From Rubrivivax benzoatilyticus JA2 = ATCC BAA-35 (GTDB taxonomy: Bacteria > Pseudomonadota > Gammaproteobacteria > Burkholderiales > Burkholderiaceae_C), in contig NZ_AEWG01000076.1 in NCBI RefSeq assembly GCF_000190375.1, positions 1-64,000 on the forward strand: a DNA stretch of 64,000 bases, written 5' to 3'. Both the position numbers and the translations under genes were made by a program. A model generated the notes under the pieces. That model was not told the DNA's origin. It searched no databases and was given only the letters and a program-made list of their open reading frames with translations. Positions 48,695 to 56,278 of the stretch are shown one piece after another; position 1 is the stretch's first letter; each line of letters opens with the position of its first letter.

Positions 48695-50779
48695 ATGGCC
48701 GACGAAACGCGCGTCGGCGACCTGGGCGAGCCACCTGCGGCCGCCGTGTCGCCGCCCCCGACCCTGCTCAACCGCGAAAGCTCCATCCTCCAGTTCAACC
48801 GCCGCGTGCTCGCCCAGGCGCGCCGGCCCGACGTGCCGCTGCTGGAGCGGCTGCGCTACGTCACCATCGTCTCGTCCAACCTCGACGAGTTCTTCGAGGT
48901 GCGGTTCGCCGACCTGGCCGAAGCCTCGCGCCGCCCCGGCGGCGGCGTCTCGCGCGAGGACCTGGCCGCGGTCGCCGCCGCCGCGCACGCACTGATCGAC
49001 GAGCAGTACGCGCTGCTCAACGACGAGGTCGTGCCCGAGCTGCAGCGCCACGGCATCGTCGTCGTCAACCACGCCGACCGCGACGAGGCCCAGCGCCGCT
49101 GGGTGCGCCGCTTCTTCGAGCGCGAGGTGCGGCCGCTGCTGGTGCCGCTGGTGCTGGACCCCAGCCACCCGTTCCCTCTGGTGGCCAACAAGTCGCTGAA
49201 CTTCATCGCCCGGCTCGGCGGCCGTGACGCCTTCGGCCGCGAGAACTCGATCGCCATCGTCAAGGTGCCGCGTGTGCTGCCGCGCGTGATCCGCCTGCCC
49301 GACTCGGTCAGCGGCGGCCGCCAGGCCTTCGTGCTGCTGACCAGCGTCATCCGCGCCCATCTGGAGGAGCTGTTCCCGGGGCGCAGCGTCGAGTCCTTCT
49401 CGCAGTTCCGCGTCACGCGCGACTCGGAGCTGGAGTACGACGCCGAGGACGTGACCAACCTGCGCCAGGCGCTGCGCAGCAACCTCAGCAAGCGCCACTT
49501 CGGCCTGGCGATCCGGCTGGAGGTGGTGCACAGCTGCCCGCAGGAGCTGCACGACTTCCTGCTGCGCCAGCTGCAGCTGCCCGAGTACGCGCTGTACAAG
49601 GTCAACGGCCCGGTCAACCTTGCGCGCCTGACCGAGCTGATCGACCAGGCCGGCAGCGACGATCTGCGTTTCCCGCGTTACGAGCCGGTCTGGCCGGCCG
49701 CCGACCTGCCGCCCGGGCGCTCGATCTTCGACCGGCTGCACGACGGCGACGTCGTGCTGCACCATCCGTTCGAGAGCTTCGAGCCGGTCGTGCAGTTCCT
49801 GCGCGAGGCGGTCGAGGACCCGGACGTGCTGGCGATCAAGCAGACGATCTACCGCACCGGCAGCCAGAGCGTGCTGATGGACCTGCTGATCGAGGCGGCG
49901 CGCCGCGGCAAGGAGGTGATGGCCGTCGTCGAGCTGACCGCGCGTTTCGACGAGGAGGCCAACATCAACTGGGCCGAGCGCCTGGAGGCCGTCGGCGCTC
50001 AGGTGGTCTACGGTGTCGTCGGCCTCAAGACCCACGCCAAGCTGATGCTGGTGACGCGGCGCGAGCACGGCCGGCTGCGTCGCTACGTGCACCTGTCGAC
50101 CGGCAACTACAACCCGAAGACCGCGCGCCTGTACACCGATCTCGGTTATCTCAGCACCGACCCCGAGCTGACCGCCGACGCCGACGCCGTCTTCCAGCAG
50201 CTTGCCAGCCAGGGCCGCATGCGCATGCGGCGCATGCTGACCGCGCCCTTCGTGCTGCATCGCCGGCTGATCGCACACATCGCGCAGGTCGCCGAGGCGG
50301 CGCGTGCCGGCCGTCCGGCGCGCATCGTCGCCAAGGTCAACGCGCTGACCGACCCGGGGCTGATCGCGGCGCTGATGGACGCCGGCCGCGCCGGCGCGAA
50401 GATCGACCTCGTGATCCGCGGTGCCTGCATGCTGCCGCCGGGTGTGCGGGGGCACACCGACACGATCCGCGTGCGCTCGGTCGTTGGCCGTTTCCTCGAA
50501 CACACCCGGGTGCTGTACTTCCGCTGGGGCGAGGGCGACGACGACGAGGTGCTGTACCTGTCCAGCGCCGACTGGATGAGCCGCAACATGTTCCGCCGCA
50601 TCGAGCTCGCCTGGCCGGTGCGCGACGCGGCGCTGCGCCAGCGCATCGTCGACGAGGCGCTGGTGCCCTATCTGCACGACGAGCTCGACGCCTGGACGCT
50701 GGATGCCGACGGCGCCTACCGCCGTGTCGCCGAGGCCGGCATCAGCGCCCAGCAGGCGCTGACACGGCGCTACCGCTGA
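48695..50779 (+). CDS. ppk: Polyphosphate kinase 1
   Basis: A 694-residue enzyme that polymerises the gamma-phosphate of ATP into polyphosphate. N-terminal RESSILQFNRRVLAQA and SNLDEFFEVRFADL, then a central body. The two catalytic His are in GLKTHAKLMLVTRR (phospho-His) and GRFLEHTRVLYF, and LSTGNYNPKTARLYTD is conserved. Length and motifs are typical. sixA follows by 15 bases, and the exopolyphosphatase gene is convergent after that. Confidence 0.96.
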   Translation: MADETRVGDLGEPPAAAVSPPPTLLNRESSILQFNRRVLAQARRPDVPLLERLRYVTIVSSNLDEFFEVRFADLAEASRRPGGGVSREDLAAVAAAAHALIDEQYALLNDEVVPELQRHGIVVVNHADRDEAQRRWVRRFFEREVRPLLVPLVLDPSHPFPLVANKSLNFIARLGGRDAFGRENSIAIVKVPRVLPRVIRLPDSVSGGRQAFVLLTSVIRAHLEELFPGRSVESFSQFRVTRDSELEYDAEDVTNLRQALRSNLSKRHFGLAIRLEVVHSCPQELHDFLLRQLQLPEYALYKVNGPVNLARLTELIDQAGSDDLRFPRYEPVWPAADLPPGRSIFDRLHDGDVVLHHPFESFEPVVQFLREAVEDPDVLAIKQTIYRTGSQSVLMDLLIEAARRGKEVMAVVELTARFDEEANINWAERLEAVGAQVVYGVVGLKTHAKLMLVTRREHGRLRRYVHLSTGNYNPKTARLYTDLGYLSTDPELTADADAVFQQLASQGRMRMRRMLTAPFVLHRRLIAHIAQVAEAARAGRPARIVAKVNALTDPGLIAALMDAGRAGAKIDLVIRGACMLPPGVRGHTDTIRVRSVVGRFLEHTRVLYFRWGEGDDDEVLYLSSADWMSRNMFRRIELAWPVRDAALRQRIVDEALVPYLHDELDAWTLDADGAYRRVAEAGISAQQALTRRYR

Positions 50780-50793
50780 GCCGGAGCCGCCGC

Positions 50794-51255
50794 ATGGACC
50801 TGATCCTCTGGCGCCACGCCGAAGCCTTCGACGCCCGCGAGGGCCAGAACGATCTCGAGCGCGAGCTGACGCCCAAGGGCGAACGCCAAGCGCGGCGCGT
50901 CGCCGCGTGGCTCAATCGCCAGCTCCCGGCCGGCACGCGGGTGCTCGCCAGTCCGGCGCGGCGTGCGCAGCAGACCGCTGCCGCGCTGGAGCGGCGCATC
51001 AAGACCGTGGCCGAGCTCGCGCCCGACGCTTCGGTCGAGGCGCTGCTGCACGCCACGCGCTGGCCCGAGGCGCGCGAGCCGGTGCTCGTCGTCGGCCACC
51101 AGCCGATCCTCGGCCTGACCGCGGCGCTGCTGCTGTCCGGCGAGATCCAGGCCTGGACGGTGCGCAAGGCCGGCGTCTGGTGGCTGCGCTCGCGCGAGCG
51201 CGGCGACACGCTGCAGGTGGTGCTGCACGCCGTCGTCGGGCCCGAGGCGGTCTAG
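50794..51255 (+). CDS. sixA: SixA-type phosphohistidine phosphatase
   Basis: A 153-residue histidine phosphatase. The catalytic motif RHA is Arg7-His8 in MDLILWRHAEAFD. Other family residues are in ASPARRAQQTA and the second catalytic His in VVGHQPILG. In E. coli SixA acts on HPt/PTS phosphohistidine. It sits 15 bases after ppk, a common pairing in betaproteobacteria; PPK1 itself is phosphorylated on His, but I know of no proof that SixA acts on it. Confidence 0.9.
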   Translation: MDLILWRHAEAFDAREGQNDLERELTPKGERQARRVAAWLNRQLPAGTRVLASPARRAQQTAAALERRIKTVAELAPDASVEALLHATRWPEAREPVLVVGHQPILGLTAALLLSGEIQAWTVRKAGVWWLRSRERGDTLQVVLHAVVGPEAV

Positions 51256-51274
51256 GAGTCAGCGCGGCAAAAGC

Positions 51275-51295
51275 CGCGGCGCCTGCGGCGCCGCG
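51275..51295. terminator. Stem-loop between convergent sixA and ppx
   Basis: CGCGGCGCC and GGCGCCGCG form a nine-base stem around TGC, 20 bases after sixA and one base before the ppx end. No T-run follows. Confidence 0.45.
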
Positions 51296-51296
51296 T

Positions 51297-52799
51297 TCAG
51301 CGCGGCAGCAGCAGCTTGCGCGGCCCCGAGCGCGCCCAGGTCTGCGCTTCTTCCTCCAGCAGGAAGACGGTGCGCGGATGGGCCTTGGCCCAGGCGGCGT
51401 CGTAGGCCAGCACGGCGTCGCGGCCGCGCACACGCAGCGCCAGCGCCTTGGCGTCGACGTCGGCCCGTGCGTGGCACTTGATCGCCGCCAGCCGCAGGCA
51501 CATCACCTGCCAGCCCAGCAACTCGCTGCTGAGCGCATCCTCGATCTTGCGCAGGCCGCCACGCTGGCCCAGCACGAGCTGGCCGATGCGCCGCTGCTGG
51601 CTCTGCGAGAAACCCGGCGCGTCGACGTGCGCCAGCAGGTAGGCGCTGTGGCGGTGGTGGTCGTGGTGCGAGACCATCAGCCCGATCTCGTGCAGGTCGC
51701 AGGCCCAGCCGAGCTCGCGCCGGACCTCGGCGTCGGCGTCCGGCATGACGCCGTCGAACAGCGCCAGCGCCACGGTGGCGACACGCCGCGCCTGCTTGAC
51801 GTCGACATCGAAGCGGCGCTGCAGCTCGTGCACCGAGGCGTCGCGCATGTCGCTCGGGTGGCTGCGCCGCAGCGCGGCCAGGCGCTCGTGCAGGTCGACG
51901 ACGACGCCCTGGCGCAGCGCGCCCTTGGCCGGCCACAGCGTGGCGATGCCGAAGTTCTCGGCCAGCGTCTGCAGGATCGCCAGGCCGCCGGGGATGACGG
52001 CGCGGCGCTCGGGCTTGAGGCCCGGCAGGTCGAGCCGGTCGACGTGGCCGGCGGCGATGCAGCGCTGCTCCAGCCAGGCCAGGCCCTCGGGCGTGATGCG
52101 GCCGTCGCTGACGCCGCTGGCGGCGAGGATCTGCGACACCGCGCCGGCGGTGCCCGACGAGCCCAGCGCCTGCTGCCAGTGGCGCGACGAGAACGGCTCC
52201 ATCGCCTCTTCGAGCTCGGCGCCGGCGGCCACGCGGGCGGCACGGAAGGCCTCGGCGTCGATGCCGCCGTCGCCGAAGAAACGCAGCGACAGGCTGACGC
52301 AGCCCACCGCGAAGGACTCGGCGCTCACCGGCGTGCGGCCGCGGCCGAGGATCAGCTCGGTCGAGCGCCCGCCGATGTCGACGACCAGGCGCGGCTCGTC
52401 GGCCGGCTGCAACTGGGCGACGCCGGCGTAGATCAGCCGCGCTTCTTCACGCCCGGAGATGACCTCGATCGTGTGGCCCAGCGCCTCCTGGGCGCGCAGC
52501 AGGAAGGCGTCGCGGTTGCGCGCCTCGCGCAGCGTCTGCGTCGCCACCGCTCGCACCTGCGCCGGCGCAAAACCGGTCAGGCGCGCGGCGAAACGCCGCA
52601 GGCAGTCCAGGCCGCGCTGCACCGCTTCTTCGGTCAGCAGGCCCTGGTCGTCGAGGCCCGCACCGAGGCGGACCATGTCCTTGTAGTAGTCGCTGCGGCG
52701 GTAGCGGCCGCGCTGGATCTGCGCGATCTCGAGCCGGAAGCTGTTGGAGCCCATGTCGACCGCGGCCAGCGGCAGGTCGGGCGAGGTGATGTCGGCCAT
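51297..52799 (-). CDS. ppx: Exopolyphosphatase (Ppx/GppA family)
   Basis: A 500-residue phosphatase of the actin/hexokinase fold that removes terminal phosphates from polyphosphate or from pppGpp. Phosphate-1 loop AAVDMGSNSFRLEI (residues about 12-25) and phosphate-2 loop VVDIGGRSTEL are present. The C-terminal domain contains LHEIGLMVSHHDHHRHSAYLL, the HD-like helical part of the Ppx family. ATG at 52799 (MADITSPDLP) is chosen; the open frame extends nine codons further. Polyphosphate or pppGpp preference cannot be decided here, but ppk on the opposite side favours polyphosphate. Confidence 0.93.
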   Translation of the reverse strand: MADITSPDLPLAAVDMGSNSFRLEIAQIQRGRYRRSDYYKDMVRLGAGLDDQGLLTEEAVQRGLDCLRRFAARLTGFAPAQVRAVATQTLREARNRDAFLLRAQEALGHTIEVISGREEARLIYAGVAQLQPADEPRLVVDIGGRSTELILGRGRTPVSAESFAVGCVSLSLRFFGDGGIDAEAFRAARVAAGAELEEAMEPFSSRHWQQALGSSGTAGAVSQILAASGVSDGRITPEGLAWLEQRCIAAGHVDRLDLPGLKPERRAVIPGGLAILQTLAENFGIATLWPAKGALRQGVVVDLHERLAALRRSHPSDMRDASVHELQRRFDVDVKQARRVATVALALFDGVMPDADAEVRRELGWACDLHEIGLMVSHHDHHRHSAYLLAHVDAPGFSQSQQRRIGQLVLGQRGGLRKIEDALSSELLGWQVMCLRLAAIKCHARADVDAKALALRVRGRDAVLAYDAAWAKAHPRTVFLLEEEAQTWARSGPRKLLLPR

Positions 52800-52884
52800 G
52801 GGCCGATTGTGCAAGAGGGCTCTCACGGCGCCGTGACGGCGTTCCTAGAATCGATTCGACTTGTTTGAGGTCAAGGAGGCGAAC

Positions 52885-53760
52885 ATGCAACAAGCCGAGT
52901 TCGATTCCCTGGTGTCGCCACGCGACCCCAACCGGCGAGACTTCGTGCGCACCGCCGTCGGCGGCAGTTTCGCTGCCGCGGTGCTGCCGGTGGCGGCGCA
53001 GACGGTGGTCACGACCGACAGCGCCGGCCTGGTCGCCGGCGAGGTCACGATTCCCGTCGGCGACTTCCGCATGCCGGCCTACCGCGCCGCACCGGCCAAC
53101 CGCGCGAACGCGCCGCTGGTGCTGGTCGTCAGCGAGATCTTCGGCGTGCACGCGCACATCGCCGACGTCGCGCGGCGCTTCGCCAAGGCCGGCTGCTACG
53201 CCGTCGCGCCGCAGCTCTTCGTGCGCCAGGGCGACGCCGCGGCCTACACCGAGATCCCCCGCCTGATCAGCGAGGTGGTCTCCAAGGTGCCTGACGAGCA
53301 GGTGATGCGCGATCTCGACGCGAGCGTGGCCTGGGCGAGCGGGCAGGGCGCCGACACGACGAAGGCCGGCATCACCGGCTTCTGCTGGGGCGGGCGCATC
53401 ACCTGGCTGTACGCCGCGCACAGCCCGCAGATGAAGGCCGGTGTCGCCTGGTACGGGCGGCTGGTCGGCGACAAGACGGCGCTGCAGCCGATGCACCCGG
53501 TGGAACTGGCGTCGCAGCTGCGTGCGCCGGTGCTGGGCCTGTACGGCGGCCAGGACAGCGGCATCCCGCTGGACGGCGTCGAGCGCATGAAGGCCGCGCT
53601 GGCCGGCGGCAGCGTGGCGGCGAAGCAGTCGCGTTTCGTCGTCTATCCCGAGGCGGGACACGCCTTCCACGCCGACTACCGGCCCAGCTACCGCGCCGAC
53701 GCGGCGCAGGACGGCTGGAAACGCGCGCTGGCCTGGTTCGCCGAGCACGGCGTGGGCTGA
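52885..53760 (+). CDS. Tat-exported dienelactone hydrolase-family protein
   Basis: A 291-residue alpha/beta-hydrolase with the Cys-Asp-His triad of dienelactone hydrolases: Cys167 in GFCWGG, Asp224 in GGQDSGIP, and His259 in AGHAFHAD. The N-terminal segment NRRDFVRTAVGGSF with AAAVLPVAAQ is a twin-arginine signal, so the protein should be exported folded, unlike classical cytosolic ClcD/TcbE enzymes. AAGGAGG lies before ATG 52885. Substrate unknown; no catechol genes are nearby. Divergent from ppx. Confidence 0.9.
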   Translation: MQQAEFDSLVSPRDPNRRDFVRTAVGGSFAAAVLPVAAQTVVTTDSAGLVAGEVTIPVGDFRMPAYRAAPANRANAPLVLVVSEIFGVHAHIADVARRFAKAGCYAVAPQLFVRQGDAAAYTEIPRLISEVVSKVPDEQVMRDLDASVAWASGQGADTTKAGITGFCWGGRITWLYAAHSPQMKAGVAWYGRLVGDKTALQPMHPVELASQLRAPVLGLYGGQDSGIPLDGVERMKAALAGGSVAAKQSRFVVYPEAGHAFHADYRPSYRADAAQDGWKRALAWFAEHGVG

Positions 53761-53785
53761 ACCCGGGTCTCAGCGGTTCGGCGCC

Positions 53786-54292
53786 TCAGGGCGGCGGCCA
53801 GTCCGCGTCGGGCGCACGCGGCGCCTCGGCCGGTGCCTGCGGTGCCGCGGTCGGCGCCAGCACCGGCGGCGGCACGTCGACCGCGCGCTGCACGAAGGCG
53901 TCGACCAGCTTGTCGGCGATCTTGTCGAACACCGGGCCGGCCATGCGTGTCATCACCACGCTGTCGAACTCGTAGTCGAGCAGGAAGTTGACCTTGCAGG
54001 CGTCCTCGGCCAGCACCTTCAGCTGCCATTCGCCGTAGAAGCGGCGGAACGGGCCGCGCTCCAGGTGGATGGCCATGAACTCGGGCCGGCGCTTCGGGTT
54101 GCGCGTGCGGATCTCGAAACCCACGCCCTTGAAGCGGATGCTGATGTCGGCCGAGACCACGCTGTCGTCGCGCACGAGGATCGTCGCGCCGGCGCACCAG
54201 GGCAGGAAGGCCGGGTAGTGCTCGGCGCCTTCGATCAGGTCGAAGAGGTGGCTGGCCGGGCGGGCCACCAAGGCGCTGCGGCGGACCTGCAC
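53786..54292 (-). CDS. ratA: RatA/Coq10-type START-domain protein
   Basis: A 168-residue SRPBCC/START-fold protein. The core is LFDLIEGAEHYPAFLPWCAGATILV and KRRPEFMAIHLERGPFRRFYGEW, typical of the RatA/Coq10 family. Family members bind ubiquinone or its precursors, or inhibit 70S ribosome formation in E. coli. A Pro/Ala-rich C-terminal tail (about 140-168) is extra. The start is GTG at 54292, just downstream of menA. The location between a quinone gene pair and an exported hydrolase favours the quinone-binding role. Confidence 0.82.
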   Translation of the reverse strand: MQVRRSALVARPASHLFDLIEGAEHYPAFLPWCAGATILVRDDSVVSADISIRFKGVGFEIRTRNPKRRPEFMAIHLERGPFRRFYGEWQLKVLAEDACKVNFLLDYEFDSVVMTRMAGPVFDKIADKLVDAFVQRAVDVPPPVLAPTAAPQAPAEAPRAPDADWPPP

Positions 54293-54321
54293 GACCTAGG
54301 CCCGTTCGGTGCGTGAGCCCG

Positions 54322-55266
54322 TCATCGGGCGATCATCGAGCCGAGCAGGGCGCCGGCGGACAGCAGCGCGGCGAACCACAGCTCCAGGCGGAAGGTGCGG
54401 AACAGGATCTCGTTGAAGGCGATGCCGCGCGGGCAGTGCACGAAGTCGCGGCGCAGCTGCAGCGTCGACGGCAGCAGCACCAGCGGCAGCAGCAGCGTCC
54501 AGGACTGCGACAGCAGCGCCATCGGCACGAGCAGCACGAACGGCAGCAGCAGCAGCACCGTGTACAGCGCCACCGAGCCCGATTCGCCGAAGGTCACGGC
54601 GAAGGTGCGCCGGCCGACGAGCCGGTCGTGCGCGATGTCGCGGTGGTTGTTCACCGCCAGTGCCGCCGCCGCCACCGAACCCAGCGCCACCGAGGCGAGC
54701 ACGGTCACGAGGCCGAAGCTGCCGGTCAGCACCCAGTCGGTGCCGACGACGGCGATCAGGCCGAAGAACACGAAGACCGTCAGCTCGCCGTAGGGCGTGT
54801 AGGCGATCGGCTTGGGGCCGCCCATGTAGGCCAGCGCGGCCAGCAGCGACGCCACGCCGATGGCCAGCACCGGCCAGCCGCGGTAGGCGACGAGCGCGAC
54901 GCCGAGTGCCGCGGCCAGCAGCGCCGCGACGACGATGCCGGCGCGCACGTGGCGCACGCTGAGCCAGCCGTTGGCCGTGGCGCGCGGCAGCCCGGTGCGC
55001 GTGCCGGTGCTCTCTCCGCCGCGCACCGTGTAGCCGACGTCGTTCTGCATGTTGGTGATGACCTGCATCAGCAGGGCGGCACCGAGCACCAGCAGCGCGG
55101 CGATCATGTCGATCGCGCCGGTGCGGTCGAAGCCCAGCGTCGCGCCGACGAGCACCGGGCTCACGGCCACCGGCAGCGTGCGCGGCCGCACGGCGACGGC
55201 CCACGCCTCGACCGATCCGGTGCGGACCGCGCGCGTGCTGTTCACCGTGGCTCTGTCTCCGGGCAT
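54322..55266 (-). CDS. menA: MenA-like 1,4-dihydroxy-2-naphthoate prenyltransferase
   Basis: A 314-residue UbiA-superfamily membrane enzyme that attaches a polyprenyl chain to the naphthoate ring in menaquinone synthesis. About eight to nine hydrophobic segments are seen. The first Asp-rich motif is NMQNDVGYTVRGGE with the R-x-G-x-P turn in TGLPRAT, and the second is NNHRDIAHDRLVGRR (VNNHRDI). This pattern is MenA-like rather than UbiA-like. ATG at 55266 has GGAG nine bases upstream; a GTG seven codons later is possible. It follows ubiE by 79 bases, and the pair would supply ring prenylation and methylation. Confidence 0.82.
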   Translation of the reverse strand: MPGDRATVNSTRAVRTGSVEAWAVAVRPRTLPVAVSPVLVGATLGFDRTGAIDMIAALLVLGAALLMQVITNMQNDVGYTVRGGESTGTRTGLPRATANGWLSVRHVRAGIVVAALLAAALGVALVAYRGWPVLAIGVASLLAALAYMGGPKPIAYTPYGELTVFVFFGLIAVVGTDWVLTGSFGLVTVLASVALGSVAAAALAVNNHRDIAHDRLVGRRTFAVTFGESGSVALYTVLLLLPFVLLVPMALLSQSWTLLLPLVLLPSTLQLRRDFVHCPRGIAFNEILFRTFRLELWFAALLSAGALLGSMIAR

Positions 55267-55345
55267 GTACGCGGACTCCGTGCGGGCGAGGGAAAACGAG
55301 GGTTCGATTGTCCGCGTCGCGGGGCGACGCGCTGCTTGTGCAACA

Positions 55346-56101
55346 TCAAGCGGTGCCGGAAGGCGCCGCCGCCGCCGGGCGGGTGCCGACATGCACGCTG
55401 GCGATGCCGAAGCTGAGGTCGTGCCAGCGCACCTGCTCGAAGCCGGCCGCGGAGATCATCGCCGCGAAACGCGGCTGGTCCGGGAAGCGCCGGATCGACT
55501 CGACCAGGTAGGTGTAGGCCTCCGGCGAGGCGGCGATCCACGCGCCCAGGCGCGGGATCACGGTGAACGAGAACAGGTTGTAGAACGGCCTGAGCCACCA
55601 CGCCGGCGTCGAGAACTCCAGGCACAGGAAACGCCCGCCGGGCTTGAGCACGCGGTGGATCTCCTTCAGCGCGTCGTCGATGCGGGTCGCGTTGCGGATG
55701 CCGAAGGAGATCGTCAGCGTGTCCACCGAGGCGTCGGCCAGCGGCAGCTGCTCGGCGCTGCCGAGCATCCAGTCGACGTGGGCGTGGCCGCGCGAGCGGC
55801 CGACATCCATCATCTCGGCGCTCGGGTCGACGACGGTCACGCGGCGGTCGGCCGCGGCCATCAGCGCGGCGACGTCGCCGGTGCCGCCGGCGAGATCGAC
55901 GATGTGCTGGCCGGCCTGCGGCGCGGCCATGCGCACGAAACGACGCTTCCAGAGCCGGTGGATGCCGAAGCTCATCAGGTCGTTCATCAGGTCGTAGCGC
56001 GCCGCGACGGCGCTGAAGACGCGGCGGATGCGCTGCTCGCGCTCGCGCTCGTCCACGCTCTGATAGCCAAAACTGCGCGACAGCGGCGTGGGATCGTTCA
56101 T
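55346..56101 (-). CDS. ubiE: Ubiquinone/menaquinone methyltransferase UbiE
   Basis: A 251-residue SAM-dependent C-methyltransferase acting on demethylmenaquinone and 2-methoxy-6-polyprenyl-benzoquinol. N-terminal RVFSAVAARYDLMNDLMSFG (ubiE signature) is followed by the SAM site DLAGGTGDVAALM (about 68-80) and ISFGIRNATRIDDALKEIHRVL. An Ala-rich tail ends the protein. It is divergent from hemN; the 177 bases between contain an Fnr-type box that could serve either gene. Confidence 0.93.
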   Translation of the reverse strand: MNDPTPLSRSFGYQSVDEREREQRIRRVFSAVAARYDLMNDLMSFGIHRLWKRRFVRMAAPQAGQHIVDLAGGTGDVAALMAAADRRVTVVDPSAEMMDVGRSRGHAHVDWMLGSAEQLPLADASVDTLTISFGIRNATRIDDALKEIHRVLKPGGRFLCLEFSTPAWWLRPFYNLFSFTVIPRLGAWIAASPEAYTYLVESIRRFPDQPRFAAMISAAGFEQVRWHDLSFGIASVHVGTRPAAAAPSGTA

Positions 56102-56190
56102 GGGTGCGGAGGTCGTTCGGGCAAGGGGTGTCAGGCGGTCTCGACACTTTAACTGCCCGGCCGAAAGCCCGTCGGAAGCGGTCCATCCCG

Positions 56191-56204
56191 TTGACCTGTG
56201 TCAA
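56191..56204. promoter_or_regulatory. Fnr-type binding site upstream of hemN
   Basis: TTGACCTGTGTCAA fits the TTGAC-N4-GTCAA Fnr/FnrL pattern exactly as a palindrome. Its centre is 81 bases before the hemN ATG and 96 bases before the ubiE ATG on the other side. Confidence 0.65.
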
Positions 56205-56278
56205 CCGACGGGTCGGCGGGGTGACTAAGGTTCGCCCCTAGGTCAGGCTCGAAGCGCACCGGCGTTCGAGATGTCTTC

